Below, piece by piece: positions 35,374 to 44,102 of a DNA stretch of 64,000 bases. Position numbers and translations under genes: made by a program. The stretch is taken from contig NZ_CP074380.1 in the NCBI RefSeq assembly GCF_022695595.1, forward strand, positions 6,144,001-6,208,000, written 5' to 3'. How positions within the stretch are numbered: position 1 is the stretch's first letter; every line of letters begins with the position of its first letter. Origin of the DNA: Streptomyces sp. MST-110588 (GTDB lineage Bacteria > Actinomycetota > Actinomycetes > Streptomycetales > Streptomycetaceae). The notes under the pieces were generated by a model, which made no database searches, was not told where the DNA came from, and worked only from the letters and a program-made list of their open reading frames with translations.

Positions 35374-36233
35374 TCACCCCTGACCGAGCGCCAGCACCAC
35401 CAGCGCCGTCAGCCCGGCCGTCTCCGCCAGCGCGCCGAACACATCCCCGGTCACCCCGCCGAAGCGCCGCCGGCAGTGCCGCAGCAGCAGTTCGGCGGCG
35501 CCCAGCGCGGCCCCCGCCGCCAGCGCCGTGTGCAGGGCCCCGCCCGTACCCAGGGCCCCGTGGCGGCCGGACAGCGCGCCCGCGCCCGCGCACAGCGCCG
35601 CCACCACGAGCGCGACGGCCCAGGCCGCGCGCGGCGGGACGGCGCCCGCCACCGCCGCGCCCAGCCCCTCCGGGCGGGCCGGCGGCACGCCCCCGCGGCA
35701 GGCGAGGGTGAGCGCGCAGCGGGCCGTCACCGCCGCGAGGACCGCCGCGACCGCGCCCTGCGCCCAGCCCCGCGCGTACAGCTCGTACAGCGCGGCCACC
35801 TGGGCCAGCAGCGTGAAGACCAGGGTGAGCACGCCGAACGGGCCGATGTCGGACTGCTTCATGATCCGCAGCGCGTCCGCCGCCGGCTTGCCGCTGCCCA
35901 GCCCGTCGGCGGTGTCGGCGAGCCCGTCCAGGTGCAGCCCACGGGTCAGGGCGGCGGGCAGGGCGGCCGTGCCGACCGCGGCGAGCAGCGGGCCGGCCCC
36001 AGCAGGAGCAGCAGCGTGCCGAGCCCGGCCGCGCCCAGGCCGACGGCCAGCCCGGCCGCCGGCGCGCAGAGCATGCCGCCGCGCGCCGCCGCCCGGTCCC
36101 AGCGCGTCACCCGTACGGGGAGCACGGTCAGCGTGCCGAAGGCGAAGCGCAGGGCGTCCTTGCCGCTGAGGGAGGCGGGGGAGCCGTTCACCGCGTCGTT
36201 CACCGCGCCGTTGCCGTTCACCGCGTCGTTCAT
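35374..36233 (-). pseudogene. cobS: Adenosylcobinamide-GDP ribazoletransferase with a 1-base frameshift
   Basis: The start at 36233 gives MNDAVNGNGAVNDAVNGSPASLSGKDALRFAFGTLTVLPV, the CobS N-terminus with an odd repeated prefix. Near 35997-36000 (four C on the + strand) the frame breaks. Adding one base restores GPLLAAVGTAALPAALTRGLHLDGLADTADGLGSGK and IMKQSDIGPFGVL, the conserved CobS core, to a normal stop. The restored product is about 286 aa. CobS joins adenosylcobinamide-GDP to alpha-ribazole at the membrane. A sequencing error in a G/C run is as likely as true loss. cobT and cobU lie nearby. Confidence 0.85.
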
Positions 36234-36328
36234 CGCCGCAGGCTACCCCGCAGGTTCCCGCCGGTTCCGGGCAGTCCTGGAAGGGACGGCCGCTAAATTG
36301 CGCATAGGAGACAAACGGGAGTGCGTCC

Positions 36329-37066
36329 ATGGGTCACTGGTGGTACCGCAACGTCATCGAACCGGGGAAACTGCCGCTGCTCCTCGCGCTGGCCTCCTTC
36401 GTCCTGACCTTCGCGGTGACCCGTGTCATCACCCGCCTCATCCGCGCGGGCAAGGGCCCCTTCCGCAACATCACCCCCGGCGGCCTCCACGTCCACCACG
36501 TGGTGCCCGGCGTCGTCCTGATGGTGGTCGGCGGCTTCAGCGCGCTGGCGGGCGGCCGGCACGGCTACGGCTCGGGTCTGGCCGCGGTCCTCTTCGGGAC
36601 CGGGGTCGGTCTGGTCCTGGACGAGTTCGCGCTGATCCTGCACCTGGACGACGTGTACTGGACCGAGGAGGGCACCAAGAGCGTCGAGATCGTGATCGTC
36701 ACGGTCGCGCTGGTCGGTCTGATCCTGGCCGGTTTCTCACCCTTCGGCGTCAACGAACTGAGCGCCGAGGAGCTCCACAACCGTTTCCGTGTCGTACGGA
36801 CCGTGGGCGTCAACTTCCTCTTCGCCCTGGTCGCCCTCTTCAAGGGCAAGGGCCGGCTCGCCGTGATCGGCGTCTTCGTCCCCTTCGTCGCCCTGTTCGG
36901 CGCGGTCCGCCTGGCCCGGCCCAACTCGCCGTGGGCCAGGCGCTTCTACCGCCGCCGGCCCAAGGCCAGGGCCCGGGCCAAGGTGCGGGCCTACCGCCAC
37001 GACCGGCGCTGGTCCCGGCTGCGCCGCCGCGTCCAGTACGTCATCGGAGGCGCCCCGAACCGCTGA
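36329..37066 (+). CDS. Conserved integral membrane protein
   Basis: 245 aa with GGGAG seven bases before the ATG. Membrane segments lie at about 17-38 (LLLALASFVLTFAVTRVITRLI), 58-75 (VPGVVLMVVGGFSALAG), 83-102 and 118-138, and 165-200. A conserved-looking GLHVHHVVPGVVLM has a His cluster at the membrane face and VLDEFALILHLDDVYWTEEG is acidic. The tail is very basic (RRFYRRRPKARARAKVRAYRHDRRW). Function unknown. It is convergent with the next gene, and the two 3' ends share a 16-bp direct repeat (GGCGCCCCGAACCG core). Confidence 0.8.
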   Translation: MGHWWYRNVIEPGKLPLLLALASFVLTFAVTRVITRLIRAGKGPFRNITPGGLHVHHVVPGVVLMVVGGFSALAGGRHGYGSGLAAVLFGTGVGLVLDEFALILHLDDVYWTEEGTKSVEIVIVTVALVGLILAGFSPFGVNELSAEELHNRFRVVRTVGVNFLFALVALFKGKGRLAVIGVFVPFVALFGAVRLARPNSPWARRFYRRRPKARARAKVRAYRHDRRWSRLRRRVQYVIGGAPNR

Positions 37067-37075
37067 CAGGGCAGG

Positions 37076-37783
37076 TCACCGCAGGCGCCCCGAACCGTTG
37101 TCCCGGTGGGCGTCCTTGGGCTTGCGGGAGCGGTGCCGCACCTCCCATACGCCGCACAGCACCAGGACGGCAGCCACCGCCGCGATGTGCTCCTTGCCCG
37201 CCAGGTTGTTCTTGATGAAGAACACCTCGTAGAACATCGCCGCCACCACCAGCGAGCACGTCAGCCACGCCCGGTACCGCCAGCACACGAAGATCGCCAG
37301 GCCCACCACGGCCGCCGAGGGACCGGTGTCGCTGACATGGGCGTCGCTCGCGGGCAGCCCGACGACGCTTTCCGGGCCGATCGCGATGCCGATCCGCGCG
37401 TACATCGTCCCGGCCAGCGTGGCCACGTACGCCACCGCCAGCGTCCGCAGCCGCCCCAGCGCGATCTCGCAGATCCCGAAGACGACCAGGAGCTGCGCCA
37501 GCGCGCCCCACACCGGCAGGTCCAGGGCGGGCACGAACAGCGACAGCGGGGTACGCAGCAGCGCCAGCCACACGGGCTCCTCGGCCCGTACCGAACCGAC
37601 GTTCTGAATCGGCTGGTAGCCCCAGTCCTGGTTCTGCACGATCTGGAAGACCGAGGTCAGACAGATGGCCGCGAGGGTCAGCGGGATCGCGCGGAGCTTC
37701 CTGGTGGCCAGGCCCAGCCACACGGTACGGAACAGCGGGCCCCACTCGGCACGCACGGCGCGACGCAGGGCCGGCTCGTTCAT
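37076..37783 (-). CDS. Membrane protein coupled to the MprF-like gene
   Basis: 235 aa, start MNEPALRRAVRAEWGPLF, overlapping the upstream stop (ATGA). It has six hydrophobic segments, with short loops and the conserved-looking HVSDTGPSAAVVGLAIFVCWRYRAW and KNNLAGKEHIAAV. Together these suggest a small rhomboid-like or related polytopic fold, but I do not recognise a catalytic pair with confidence. Coupling suggests a shared role with the lysyltransferase-like protein in envelope lipid modification. Function unknown. Confidence 0.75.
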   Translation of the reverse strand: MNEPALRRAVRAEWGPLFRTVWLGLATRKLRAIPLTLAAICLTSVFQIVQNQDWGYQPIQNVGSVRAEEPVWLALLRTPLSLFVPALDLPVWGALAQLLVVFGICEIALGRLRTLAVAYVATLAGTMYARIGIAIGPESVVGLPASDAHVSDTGPSAAVVGLAIFVCWRYRAWLTCSLVVAAMFYEVFFIKNNLAGKEHIAAVAAVLVLCGVWEVRHRSRKPKDAHRDNGSGRLR

Positions 37784-39549
37784 CTCTTGCTCTCCAAGTG
37801 CTTGCGGTTCAGCCACTTCGGCAGCCCGGGGGCCTGAAGGAAGCCCTCGGCGCCGGCGGCGGCGACGCCGATACGGAGCAGGTCGGTGCTCTTTTCGAAG
37901 AGCATGTACCGCGGCTCCCAGATCGGCCGGTATTTGGCGTTGGCGCGATAGAGCGATTCGATCTGCCACCACCGGGAGAAGAAGCTGAGCAGTGAGCGCC
38001 ACAGGCGCAGCACCGGGCCCGCGCCGAGCCGCGCACCACGTTCGAAGACGGATCGGAACATCGCGAAGTTGAGCGAGAGCTGAGTGATCTTCACCTCTTC
38101 CGCCCGCTGGATGAGCTCCAGGACCATGAACTCCATCAGGCCGTTGTCCGAGTCCCGGTCCCGGCGCATCAGGTCCAGGGACAGGCCCTTGGCCCCCCAC
38201 GGGACGAAGCTGAGCAGCGCCCGCGGCACGCCGTCCGCGTCGAAGCACTCCAGCATCACGCAGCGCCCGTCGGCCGGATCGCCGAGCCGGCCCAGCGCCA
38301 TGGAGAAGCCGCGCTCGGTCTCGCCGTCCCGCCAGTCGTCGGCCAGCCGCAGCAGGCCGTCCATCTCCTGCGGGGCGATGTCCTGGTGGCGGCGGATACG
38401 GACGGTGTAGCCGGCGCGCTTGACGCGGTTGTACGCCTGGCGGACGGTGCGCATCGCCCGCCCGTCCAGGGTGAACTCCCCGGTGTCCACGATCGCCTCG
38501 TCACCGAGCTCCAGGGCGTCCAGGCCGTGCCGGGCGTAGATCGTGCCGGCCTCCTCGCTCGCGCCCATCACGGCCGGCGTCCAGCCGTGCTCACGGGCCT
38601 GGGCCAGCCACAGCCCGATGGCGCCGGGCCACGCCTCCGGGTCGCCGATCGGGTCGGCGGAGGCCAGCGAGACCCCGCCGATGACGCGGTAGGTGACGGC
38701 GGCCTTGCCGGTGGGGGACCAGATGACGCTCTTGTCGCGGCGCAGCGCGAAGTACCCCAGCGAGTCGCGGTCGCCCTGCCGCGCCAGCAGGTCGCGCAGC
38801 TTCGTCTCGTCCTCGGGGGTGATCGGGTCGATGGCCCGTACGGAGCGGAAGGCCGCCCACAGGACGGCCAGCAGCAGGAGCGTGCTGAGGATGTTGATGG
38901 TGACGTTGACCCAGGTCGGCGCGGAGATGCCGGGGAAGCGGTCCTCGTCGGCGGCGACCGAGACCAGCCGCATCACGCCGTACCGCCAGCGGTCCAGGAA
39001 TGTCGACCTGTAACCGTCGTGGGCGTTGTTGGTGAGCGTCACCAGCAGCGCCGCCAGCAGCGAGCCGGCCAGCAGCCCCACGACGGCGGTGAACGCGGCC
39101 AGCCTGGGGTTGGAGCGGTCGCCCTTGGCGTAGAACTCCCGGCGGCCCACCACCAGCGCGAGGACGAACAGCAGCGTCAGCGCGAAGGACACCCAGTTCT
39201 GGGCATGGCCGCGGAACTCGGGGGACAGGACCATCACGCACACCAGCAGCAGGAGGAAGAGCCCCGACAGGACGAGGTTGAGAATCCAGGCGGCCCGCTT
39301 GCGCCGGCGCAGCGTGACCGCGCAGAACAGGGAGAAGGCGCCCGAGGCGAAGCCCGCGGTGAGCAGATAGGGCGTGAAGAACTCGTCGACGTTGTGCCGG
39401 CGGATGTCGTTGCCGATGGACACCCACACGGCACTGAGGACATTGATGAAGGTGACGGCACGCAGGTACCAGACGCCGAAGACGGCGCCGCGCTGTGACC
39501 AGGGACCGCGCACGCGGTCGTCGTCCGGGCTCAAACGGGCTTCTCCCAT
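37780..39549 (-). CDS. MprF-like phosphatidylglycerol lysyltransferase-domain protein (DUF2156)
   Basis: 589 aa. About six membrane segments lie in residues 20-235 (for example TLLFVLALVVG, FTAVVGLLAGSLLAALLVTL). The C-terminal ~320 residues are the soluble DUF2156/LPG-synthase domain: LGYFALRRDKSVIWSPTGKAAVTYRVIGGVSLASADPIGDPEAW, FMVLELIQRAEEVKITQLSLNFAMFR and FEKSTDLLRIG. Family members transfer amino acids from tRNA to lipids, altering membrane charge, or act on other substrates. The N-terminal flippase domain is shorter than in full MprF. No ribosome site precedes the chosen ATG. Confidence 0.85.
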   Translation of the reverse strand: MGEARLSPDDDRVRGPWSQRGAVFGVWYLRAVTFINVLSAVWVSIGNDIRRHNVDEFFTPYLLTAGFASGAFSLFCAVTLRRRKRAAWILNLVLSGLFLLLLVCVMVLSPEFRGHAQNWVSFALTLLFVLALVVGRREFYAKGDRSNPRLAAFTAVVGLLAGSLLAALLVTLTNNAHDGYRSTFLDRWRYGVMRLVSVAADEDRFPGISAPTWVNVTINILSTLLLLAVLWAAFRSVRAIDPITPEDETKLRDLLARQGDRDSLGYFALRRDKSVIWSPTGKAAVTYRVIGGVSLASADPIGDPEAWPGAIGLWLAQAREHGWTPAVMGASEEAGTIYARHGLDALELGDEAIVDTGEFTLDGRAMRTVRQAYNRVKRAGYTVRIRRHQDIAPQEMDGLLRLADDWRDGETERGFSMALGRLGDPADGRCVMLECFDADGVPRALLSFVPWGAKGLSLDLMRRDRDSDNGLMEFMVLELIQRAEEVKITQLSLNFAMFRSVFERGARLGAGPVLRLWRSLLSFFSRWWQIESLYRANAKYRPIWEPRYMLFEKSTDLLRIGVAAAGAEGFLQAPGLPKWLNRKHLESKR

Positions 39550-39640
39550 GAAACTTGATCGTATGGGGGCGTCTCGCCGCCCGGACCTCTCGCGCGTCCG
39601 GTTCCCCGCGCGGTCGCCGGCCGACGGGCCGGCGCGCCGC

Positions 39641-40686
39641 TCAGTCGCGTACGGGCAATTCTGCCGCCAGGGCCGCCGCCGCCTGCACCAATGGCAGGGC
39701 GAGCAGGGCCCCGGTCCCCTCGCCAGCAGTGACGCCGTGATCGAGCAGAGGGTTGAGCGCGATCCGGTCCAGCGCCTTGGACTGGGCCGGCTCACCGCTG
39801 GACTGCCCCGCCACCCACCAGTCCGGCGCCCGGAACGCCACCCGCTGCGCCACCAGGGCACAGGCCGCCGTCACCACCCCGTCCAGGACGACGGGGGTCC
39901 GGCGCACCGCGCTCTGGAGCAGGAAGCCGGTCATCGCGGCCAGGTCGGCGCCGCCGGTGGCCGCCAGCAGCTCCATCTGGTCGCCCAGTACGGGACGGGC
40001 CCGGCGCAGCGCGTCCCGGATCGCCGCGCACTTGCGCATCCAGGCCAGGTCGTCGATGCCCGCGCCGCCGCGGCCGGTGACGACCGAGGCGTCCGTGCCG
40101 CACAGCGCGGCGATCAGCGTGCTCGCCACGGTGGTGCCGCCCACGCTCAGATCGCCGAGCGCGACCAGGTCCGTACCGGCGTCCGCCTCCTCGTCGGCGA
40201 TCGCCATCCCCGCACGGAAAGCTTTCTCCGCCTCCTCGGCCGTCAGCGCGTCCTCGATGTCGATCCGCCCCGAACCGCGCCGCACCCGGTGCCGGGTGAC
40301 CTCCTCGGGAAGCTCCTCCGCCGGGCAGTCCACCGCCATGTCCACCACGCGCACCGAGGCCCCGGTCTGCCGCGCCAGGACGGCCGCCGGGCTCGCGCCG
40401 TCCAGCACCGCCCGCAGGAGTTCCTTCGTACCGCCGGCCGGACGCGCGGAGACGCCCAGCTCCGCCACGCCGTGATCACCCGCGAAGAGCACCAGCCGCG
40501 CCGCCGCACCGGCCGCACCGGCACCTGTTGCTGGGCCGCGGCCAGCCACTCGCCCAACTCCTCCAGGCGGCCCAGCGCACCCGGCGGCACGGCCAGCCGT
40601 TGCCGCCGCTCCTGGGCGTCACGGCGCACCCCGCCGTCGGGGCGCTCGATCAGGTGGGCGAAGTCATCGAGGTTCAGGGCGCTCAT
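39641..40686 (-). pseudogene. cobT: Nicotinate-nucleotide-dimethylbenzimidazole phosphoribosyltransferase with a 1-base frameshift
   Basis: The first ~60 residues (MSALNLDDFAHLIERPDGG ... PGALGRLEELGEWLAAAQQQ) read in one frame from the ATG at 40686. Around 40500-40503 one base is missing. The remaining ~290 residues continue in another frame: RLVLFAGDHGVAELGVSARPAG, ALGDLSVGGTTVAS, TGRGGAGID and the C-terminal GEGTGALLALPLVQAA (catalytic Glu region). The restored length is about 348 aa, normal for CobT. It makes alpha-ribazole phosphate for cobalamin. Sequencing error or real decay cannot be told apart here. Confidence 0.85.
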
Positions 40687-40793
40687 TCGGCGCAGATTAC
40701 CGGCTGCCGCGGGGGATGGCCCTCTCCGGGGGCCGTGGGGGCGTGCTGCGGTGCGGTGGAGGTGCGCTGCGGGGCCGTGGGGACCGGACGGCG

Positions 40794-41366
40794 TCACGGC
40801 GGGCGCGGGCCGAACCGGATCTCGGTGACGGCCCGGGGCGGCGTCCGCAGGGCCCGTACCTCGACGACGCCGGGACAGGCGCCGGCCATCCCGGCACGGC
40901 TCCACCCCTTTGGGGTTTCCGGCGCCTCCCACACCTCCGGCGTCTCCCGTGGCCTTGCGCCCGGGCGCCGCGCCAGGGCGGCGAGCCGGCGCGGCACCGT
41001 ACCGAGAACCAGCGCGCCGCCGGGAAGACGCTGGGCGCACGCGGCGAGCAGGGCACGCACCTGGCCCGGAGCCAACAGCAGCCCCCGGGCCGTGACGATC
41101 ACCCCGCGCTCCGGTGCGGGTACCGCGTCCAGCCAGGCCGGATCGGTCGCCGGGCAGGCGACCGTGTACCGCCGGGGACCGTCGGGCAGCAGCATCCGGC
41201 GCACCGCCGCGGCCTTGGGGGACTCGACCGTCAGCCATGTCAGCCGCCCGTTGTCGACCCGCCAGAACGCGGTGTCCAGGCCCTCGCCGAGCGCGACGAC
41301 CGTCGCCCGCGGGTGCCGGCGGACATAGGCCCGTACGGCGTCGTCGAAACAGCGCGAGTCGCTCAC
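40794..41366 (-). CDS. LCM-type methyltransferase, N-terminally shortened
   Basis: 190 aa from GTG, with AGGGGTGG upstream. It begins at the CFDDAVRAYVRRHPRATVVALGEGLDTAFWRVDNGRLTWLTVESPKAAAVRRMLLPDGPRR region of leucine-carboxyl-methyltransferase/TcmP-like enzymes, which normally have about 60-80 residues before this point. Only about 60 bases separate it from the cobU repeat array, so the missing part is not upstream in another frame. The SAM-binding GEGLD is present. The C-terminus is also divergent. Could be a degraded gene or a shortened variant; function uncertain. Confidence 0.6.
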   Translation of the reverse strand: MSDSRCFDDAVRAYVRRHPRATVVALGEGLDTAFWRVDNGRLTWLTVESPKAAAVRRMLLPDGPRRYTVACPATDPAWLDAVPAPERGVIVTARGLLLAPGQVRALLAACAQRLPGGALVLGTVPRRLAALARRPGARPRETPEVWEAPETPKGWSRAGMAGACPGVVEVRALRTPPRAVTEIRFGPRPP

Positions 41367-41429
41367 AGGGCCAAGACCACCCCTTGGTACGGAGCCGGGC
41401 AAGCGGACACGGACGGCACCCGGCCCGCG

Positions 41430-41522
41430 TCAGCCGCGCAGCGCAAGCGACCGGCCCGTATCAGCCGCGCAGGGCCAGCGACCGGCCCGTATCAGCCGCG
41501 CAGGGCCAGTGCCTGGCCCGCG
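41430..41522. repeat. 31-bp repeat, three units, duplicating the cobU 3' end and stop
   Basis: Units start at 41430, 41461 and 41492, each beginning TCAGCCGCGCAG. The unit at 41492 is the real cobU end (TCA = TGA stop). The two downstream copies repeat the last ten codons and the stop. A 31-bp step places the three stops in three different frames. Confidence 0.9.
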
Positions 41523-42844
41523 ACGACCAGGAGGACGTGTTCGCACTCCGCGCCGAACGCCGCGTTCAGCCGTCCCAGTTCGTCGCGGAAGCGACGGCCC
41601 GACGCGGTCGCCGGCACCACCCCGGAACCGACCTCGTTGCTCACCGCGACCAGCGGGCGCCTGGTCTCGCGTACCGCCGCGACCAGCTCGTCCACCCGTG
41701 CGCGCAGCGCCCGCTCCCCGCCGGCCGTCCACTTCTCGTCGTCCCACGCCCCCACCTCGTCCATGGCGTGGGTCAGCCACAGTGCCAGGCAGTCGATCAG
41801 CAGCGGCGACTCGTCGGTGTCCCGGCCGGTGTCGGCGTCCGGCAGGTCCGCCAGCAGCGGCACCAGGTCGCAGGTCTCGGCGGTACGCCAGGTGGCGGGG
41901 CGCCGCTCGCGGTGGGCCCCGACCCGCGCCGCCCACTCCGCGTCACCGTCCCGCGTGCCGCCCGTGGCGACGTACAGGACGTCGGGGAAGGCCGCCAGCC
42001 GCCGCTCGGCCTCGGCCGACTTCCCGCTGCGCGCGCCGCCCAGCACCAGCGTGCGGCGTGGCAGGTCGGGCACCGCGTGGTACTCGCCCACCAGCAGCGC
42101 GGAGCCGTCCGGTACGGTCCGCGCGCCCGCCGCCGCGAGCCTGCGGTGCAGTTCGGGGCCGGGCGGCACGTCGTGGTCGAGGTGGACGGCCAGCACATCG
42201 GTCGCGGCGTCCACCGCGCCGCTCGCCCGCAGCTTCGCCAGCCCGTCCGGCCGCCCCAGGACGTCCATCAGGACCATGTCGTACGGCCGCGTCCCGTGGC
42301 CCTGCCCGTACGCCTGCCCCTGCCCCTGGCCCTGCCCCTGGATCCGGCCGTGACCGGAGCGGGGGCCGGAGCCGGGGCCGGTGCCCGCGCCCGCGCCCGC
42401 GCCGTGGCCGGGGTGCGCCTCCCCGAGCCCGGCCGGGGCCGCGCCCGGCGGCAGGTACAGCAGCCGCTCGCCCTCCGCCCCGCCGACCTCGTACCCGGTG
42501 CCCGGCACGTCCACGGCGATCGCCCGTACCCGGTGCCCGTCCAGCAGCGCCAGCTCCCGCCCGTCCGCGACCCGGCCCGGCTGCGGCAGCCCGGCCGGCA
42601 CCTCCATCGCGGGCCCTTCGTGCGGATGCGAGAGCAGCACCTGCCGTACGCCGGTGAGCGACTGCCCGGCGCGGGCGGCGGCGAAGGCCGGTCCAGGGGT
42701 GAGGTCGAGCAGCAGCGCGCCGTCGATCAGCACCGCGGTCGCGGCCCGCGCCTCCTCGCCGAGGGCGCAGGCGCAGGCGGCACACGGGCAGCCGGGGCGC
42801 GGCAGTCCGAGCGGGGCCCCGGTACCGAGGAGAGTCAGTTCCAC
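41492..42844 (-). CDS. cobU: Fused metallohydrolase-like domain and CobU kinase/guanylyltransferase
   Basis: 450 aa from a GTG. The first ~270 residues resemble a metallo-beta-lactamase-fold/MBL-like domain (MELTLLGTGAPLGLPRPGCPCAACACALGEEARA; LLSHPHEGP; LAVHLDHDVPPG). A low-complexity Gly/Gln insert (about 150-190, GQGQGQGQAYGQGHG) interrupts it. The C-terminal ~175 residues are CobU: P-loop TLVLGGARSGKSAEAERRL, LLIDCLALWLTHAM and VAVSNEVGSGVVPATASGRRFRDELGRLN. CobU phosphorylates and guanylylates adenosylcobinamide. The fusion is common in Streptomyces, as I recall; the insert is not. Confidence 0.9.
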   Translation of the reverse strand: MELTLLGTGAPLGLPRPGCPCAACACALGEEARAATAVLIDGALLLDLTPGPAFAAARAGQSLTGVRQVLLSHPHEGPAMEVPAGLPQPGRVADGRELALLDGHRVRAIAVDVPGTGYEVGGAEGERLLYLPPGAAPAGLGEAHPGHGAGAGAGTGPGSGPRSGHGRIQGQGQGQGQAYGQGHGTRPYDMVLMDVLGRPDGLAKLRASGAVDAATDVLAVHLDHDVPPGPELHRRLAAAGARTVPDGSALLVGEYHAVPDLPRRTLVLGGARSGKSAEAERRLAAFPDVLYVATGGTRDGDAEWAARVGAHRERRPATWRTAETCDLVPLLADLPDADTGRDTDESPLLIDCLALWLTHAMDEVGAWDDEKWTAGGERALRARVDELVAAVRETRRPLVAVSNEVGSGVVPATASGRRFRDELGRLNAAFGAECEHVLLVVAGQALALRG

Positions 42845-43006
42845 CCGGCGATTTTCTCGCGCCTGGGCCGCGCGGGCGCGCGGGGGCCCGTCTCGACACG
42901 GCCGTTAGGCTGCGGATCAGCACGAAAGCAGCAGCGGCACGCGTACGTGACGCGCGTGCACGACGCGAGCACGTGACCCTGACCCGGTGGAATCCAGGAG
43001 GCGGAC

Positions 43007-43219
43007 ATGGCGTGGACGTGGCGGTTCGAGAAGGCCGACGGTACGGAGACGACGCCCGCGGTGGAGCCGGAGGAGTTCACGACCCAGGGCGACGCGGAGT
43101 CGTGGATCGGTGAGGAGTGGAAGGCGCTGCTGGACGGCGGCGTCGACCAGGTCCGGCTCTTCGAGGACGGCACGGAGATCTACGCCGCGCCGATGAGCCT
43201 GCACGGCGCGGAGGGCTGA
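43007..43219 (+). CDS. Small conserved acidic protein
   Basis: 70 aa (MAWTWRFEKADGTETTPAVEPEEF ... WIGEEWKALLDGGVDQVRLFEDGTEIYAAPMSL) with a strong AGGAGG site. Streptomyces and relatives carry very similar single-domain proteins; function unknown. No cysteine, signal peptide or membrane segment. Confidence 0.88.
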   Translation: MAWTWRFEKADGTETTPAVEPEEFTTQGDAESWIGEEWKALLDGGVDQVRLFEDGTEIYAAPMSLHGAEG

Positions 43220-43236
43220 GTACGGCGCGGCCCGGA

Positions 43237-43265
43237 CGCCCGCCGGCCGCGGTGGCCGACGGGCG
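43237..43265. terminator. Bidirectional terminator
   Basis: Near-perfect 12-bp stem (CGCCCGCCGGCC / GGCCGACGGGCG, one C-A mispair) with a 5-base loop between two convergent genes. Confidence 0.7.
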
Positions 43266-43277
43266 CCCGGGGCACCG

Positions 43278-43985
43278 CTACCGGTGGGCCGGCGTACGCC
43301 GGGGCGGGCTCATTTGGCCTGTGCCCAGGCAGACCTTGAAGGGGTGTCTTCGGCCGGCCTCGTTCCGTACCGGCATCGTCTCGGCGAAGCCGGAGTCCTG
43401 TGGGGCCCAGCCCACGGCGTTTCCCTCGGGGATGCGGCACACCTCCCACCAGTGAACGTCACGTTCTTCGGTGTCCTGATAGCGCAGACCGATCGTCAGC
43501 GCGTCGCCGCGGGACAGCTTGAACGAGCCGGCTCTGCCGTGTTCCCAGTTGATGTCCCACATCTTGCCGTATTGGGCCCCGAACTCCGGATAGCCGCGGA
43601 AGACACACGTGCCCGGCCCCTTGTTCACCAGTTTGAGGCGCGCCCTGCGGTACAGACCGTCGCCCGGCCGCTTTTTGAGGACCGTGACCGACCAGTCCAG
43701 GTTCTTCGACCGGCAGGGGTCGCGCGGAGAGGTGCCCTTACGCGGCTTCGGCCGCTCCTCCGGCTTCTTCCGTTTCTCCTGATGGTCCTGCTTCTTCGGC
43801 TTGCTCTGCTCGCTCTGCTTGCCCGGCGGAGTGGTGGTGCTCTCAGGTGGCGCGCTGTGTGCGGCGCTCGCGCTCGCGGGCTGCTTCGCGCGTACGGATT
43901 CCGTGCCGGTTCCCCCGCACGCCGCCAGGCCGGCGCTCGCCAGGAGCGCGGCCAGGCCGGCGGTGAGACGTGATCGCTTCCCCAT
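43278..43985 (-). CDS. DUF4232-type lipoprotein
   Basis: 235 aa. Basic N-terminus (MGKRSRLTAGL), hydrophobic stretch and lipobox LAAC at Cys23. A Pro/Lys/Glu-rich linker (about 40-85, QSEQSKPKKQDHQEKRKK) leads to a DUF4232-like immunoglobulin-fold domain starting with DPCRSKNLDWSVTVLKKRPGDGLYRRARLKLVNKGPGTCVFRGYPEFG. Two Cys pairs are possible. Likely cell-surface; role unknown. Confidence 0.82.
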   Translation of the reverse strand: MGKRSRLTAGLAALLASAGLAACGGTGTESVRAKQPASASAAHSAPPESTTTPPGKQSEQSKPKKQDHQEKRKKPEERPKPRKGTSPRDPCRSKNLDWSVTVLKKRPGDGLYRRARLKLVNKGPGTCVFRGYPEFGAQYGKMWDINWEHGRAGSFKLSRGDALTIGLRYQDTEERDVHWWEVCRIPEGNAVGWAPQDSGFAETMPVRNEAGRRHPFKVCLGTGQMSPPRRTPAHR

Positions 43986-44102
43986 TGGCCCCCCAGGTTG
44001 GTAGTCCGTCGGGGATAGGGATGTCCCGTACGTCCCAGGGGTTGCCTGCCCGCGCTCGTCACGACAGGCGGCCCGGCTGTCGCTCGTCGGTCCGGCCGTC
44101 CG

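Noticed and set aside
42845..43006. Cobalamin riboswitch before cobU
   Set aside because: No B12-box-like sequence or extended leader is visible between the cobU start and the next gene.
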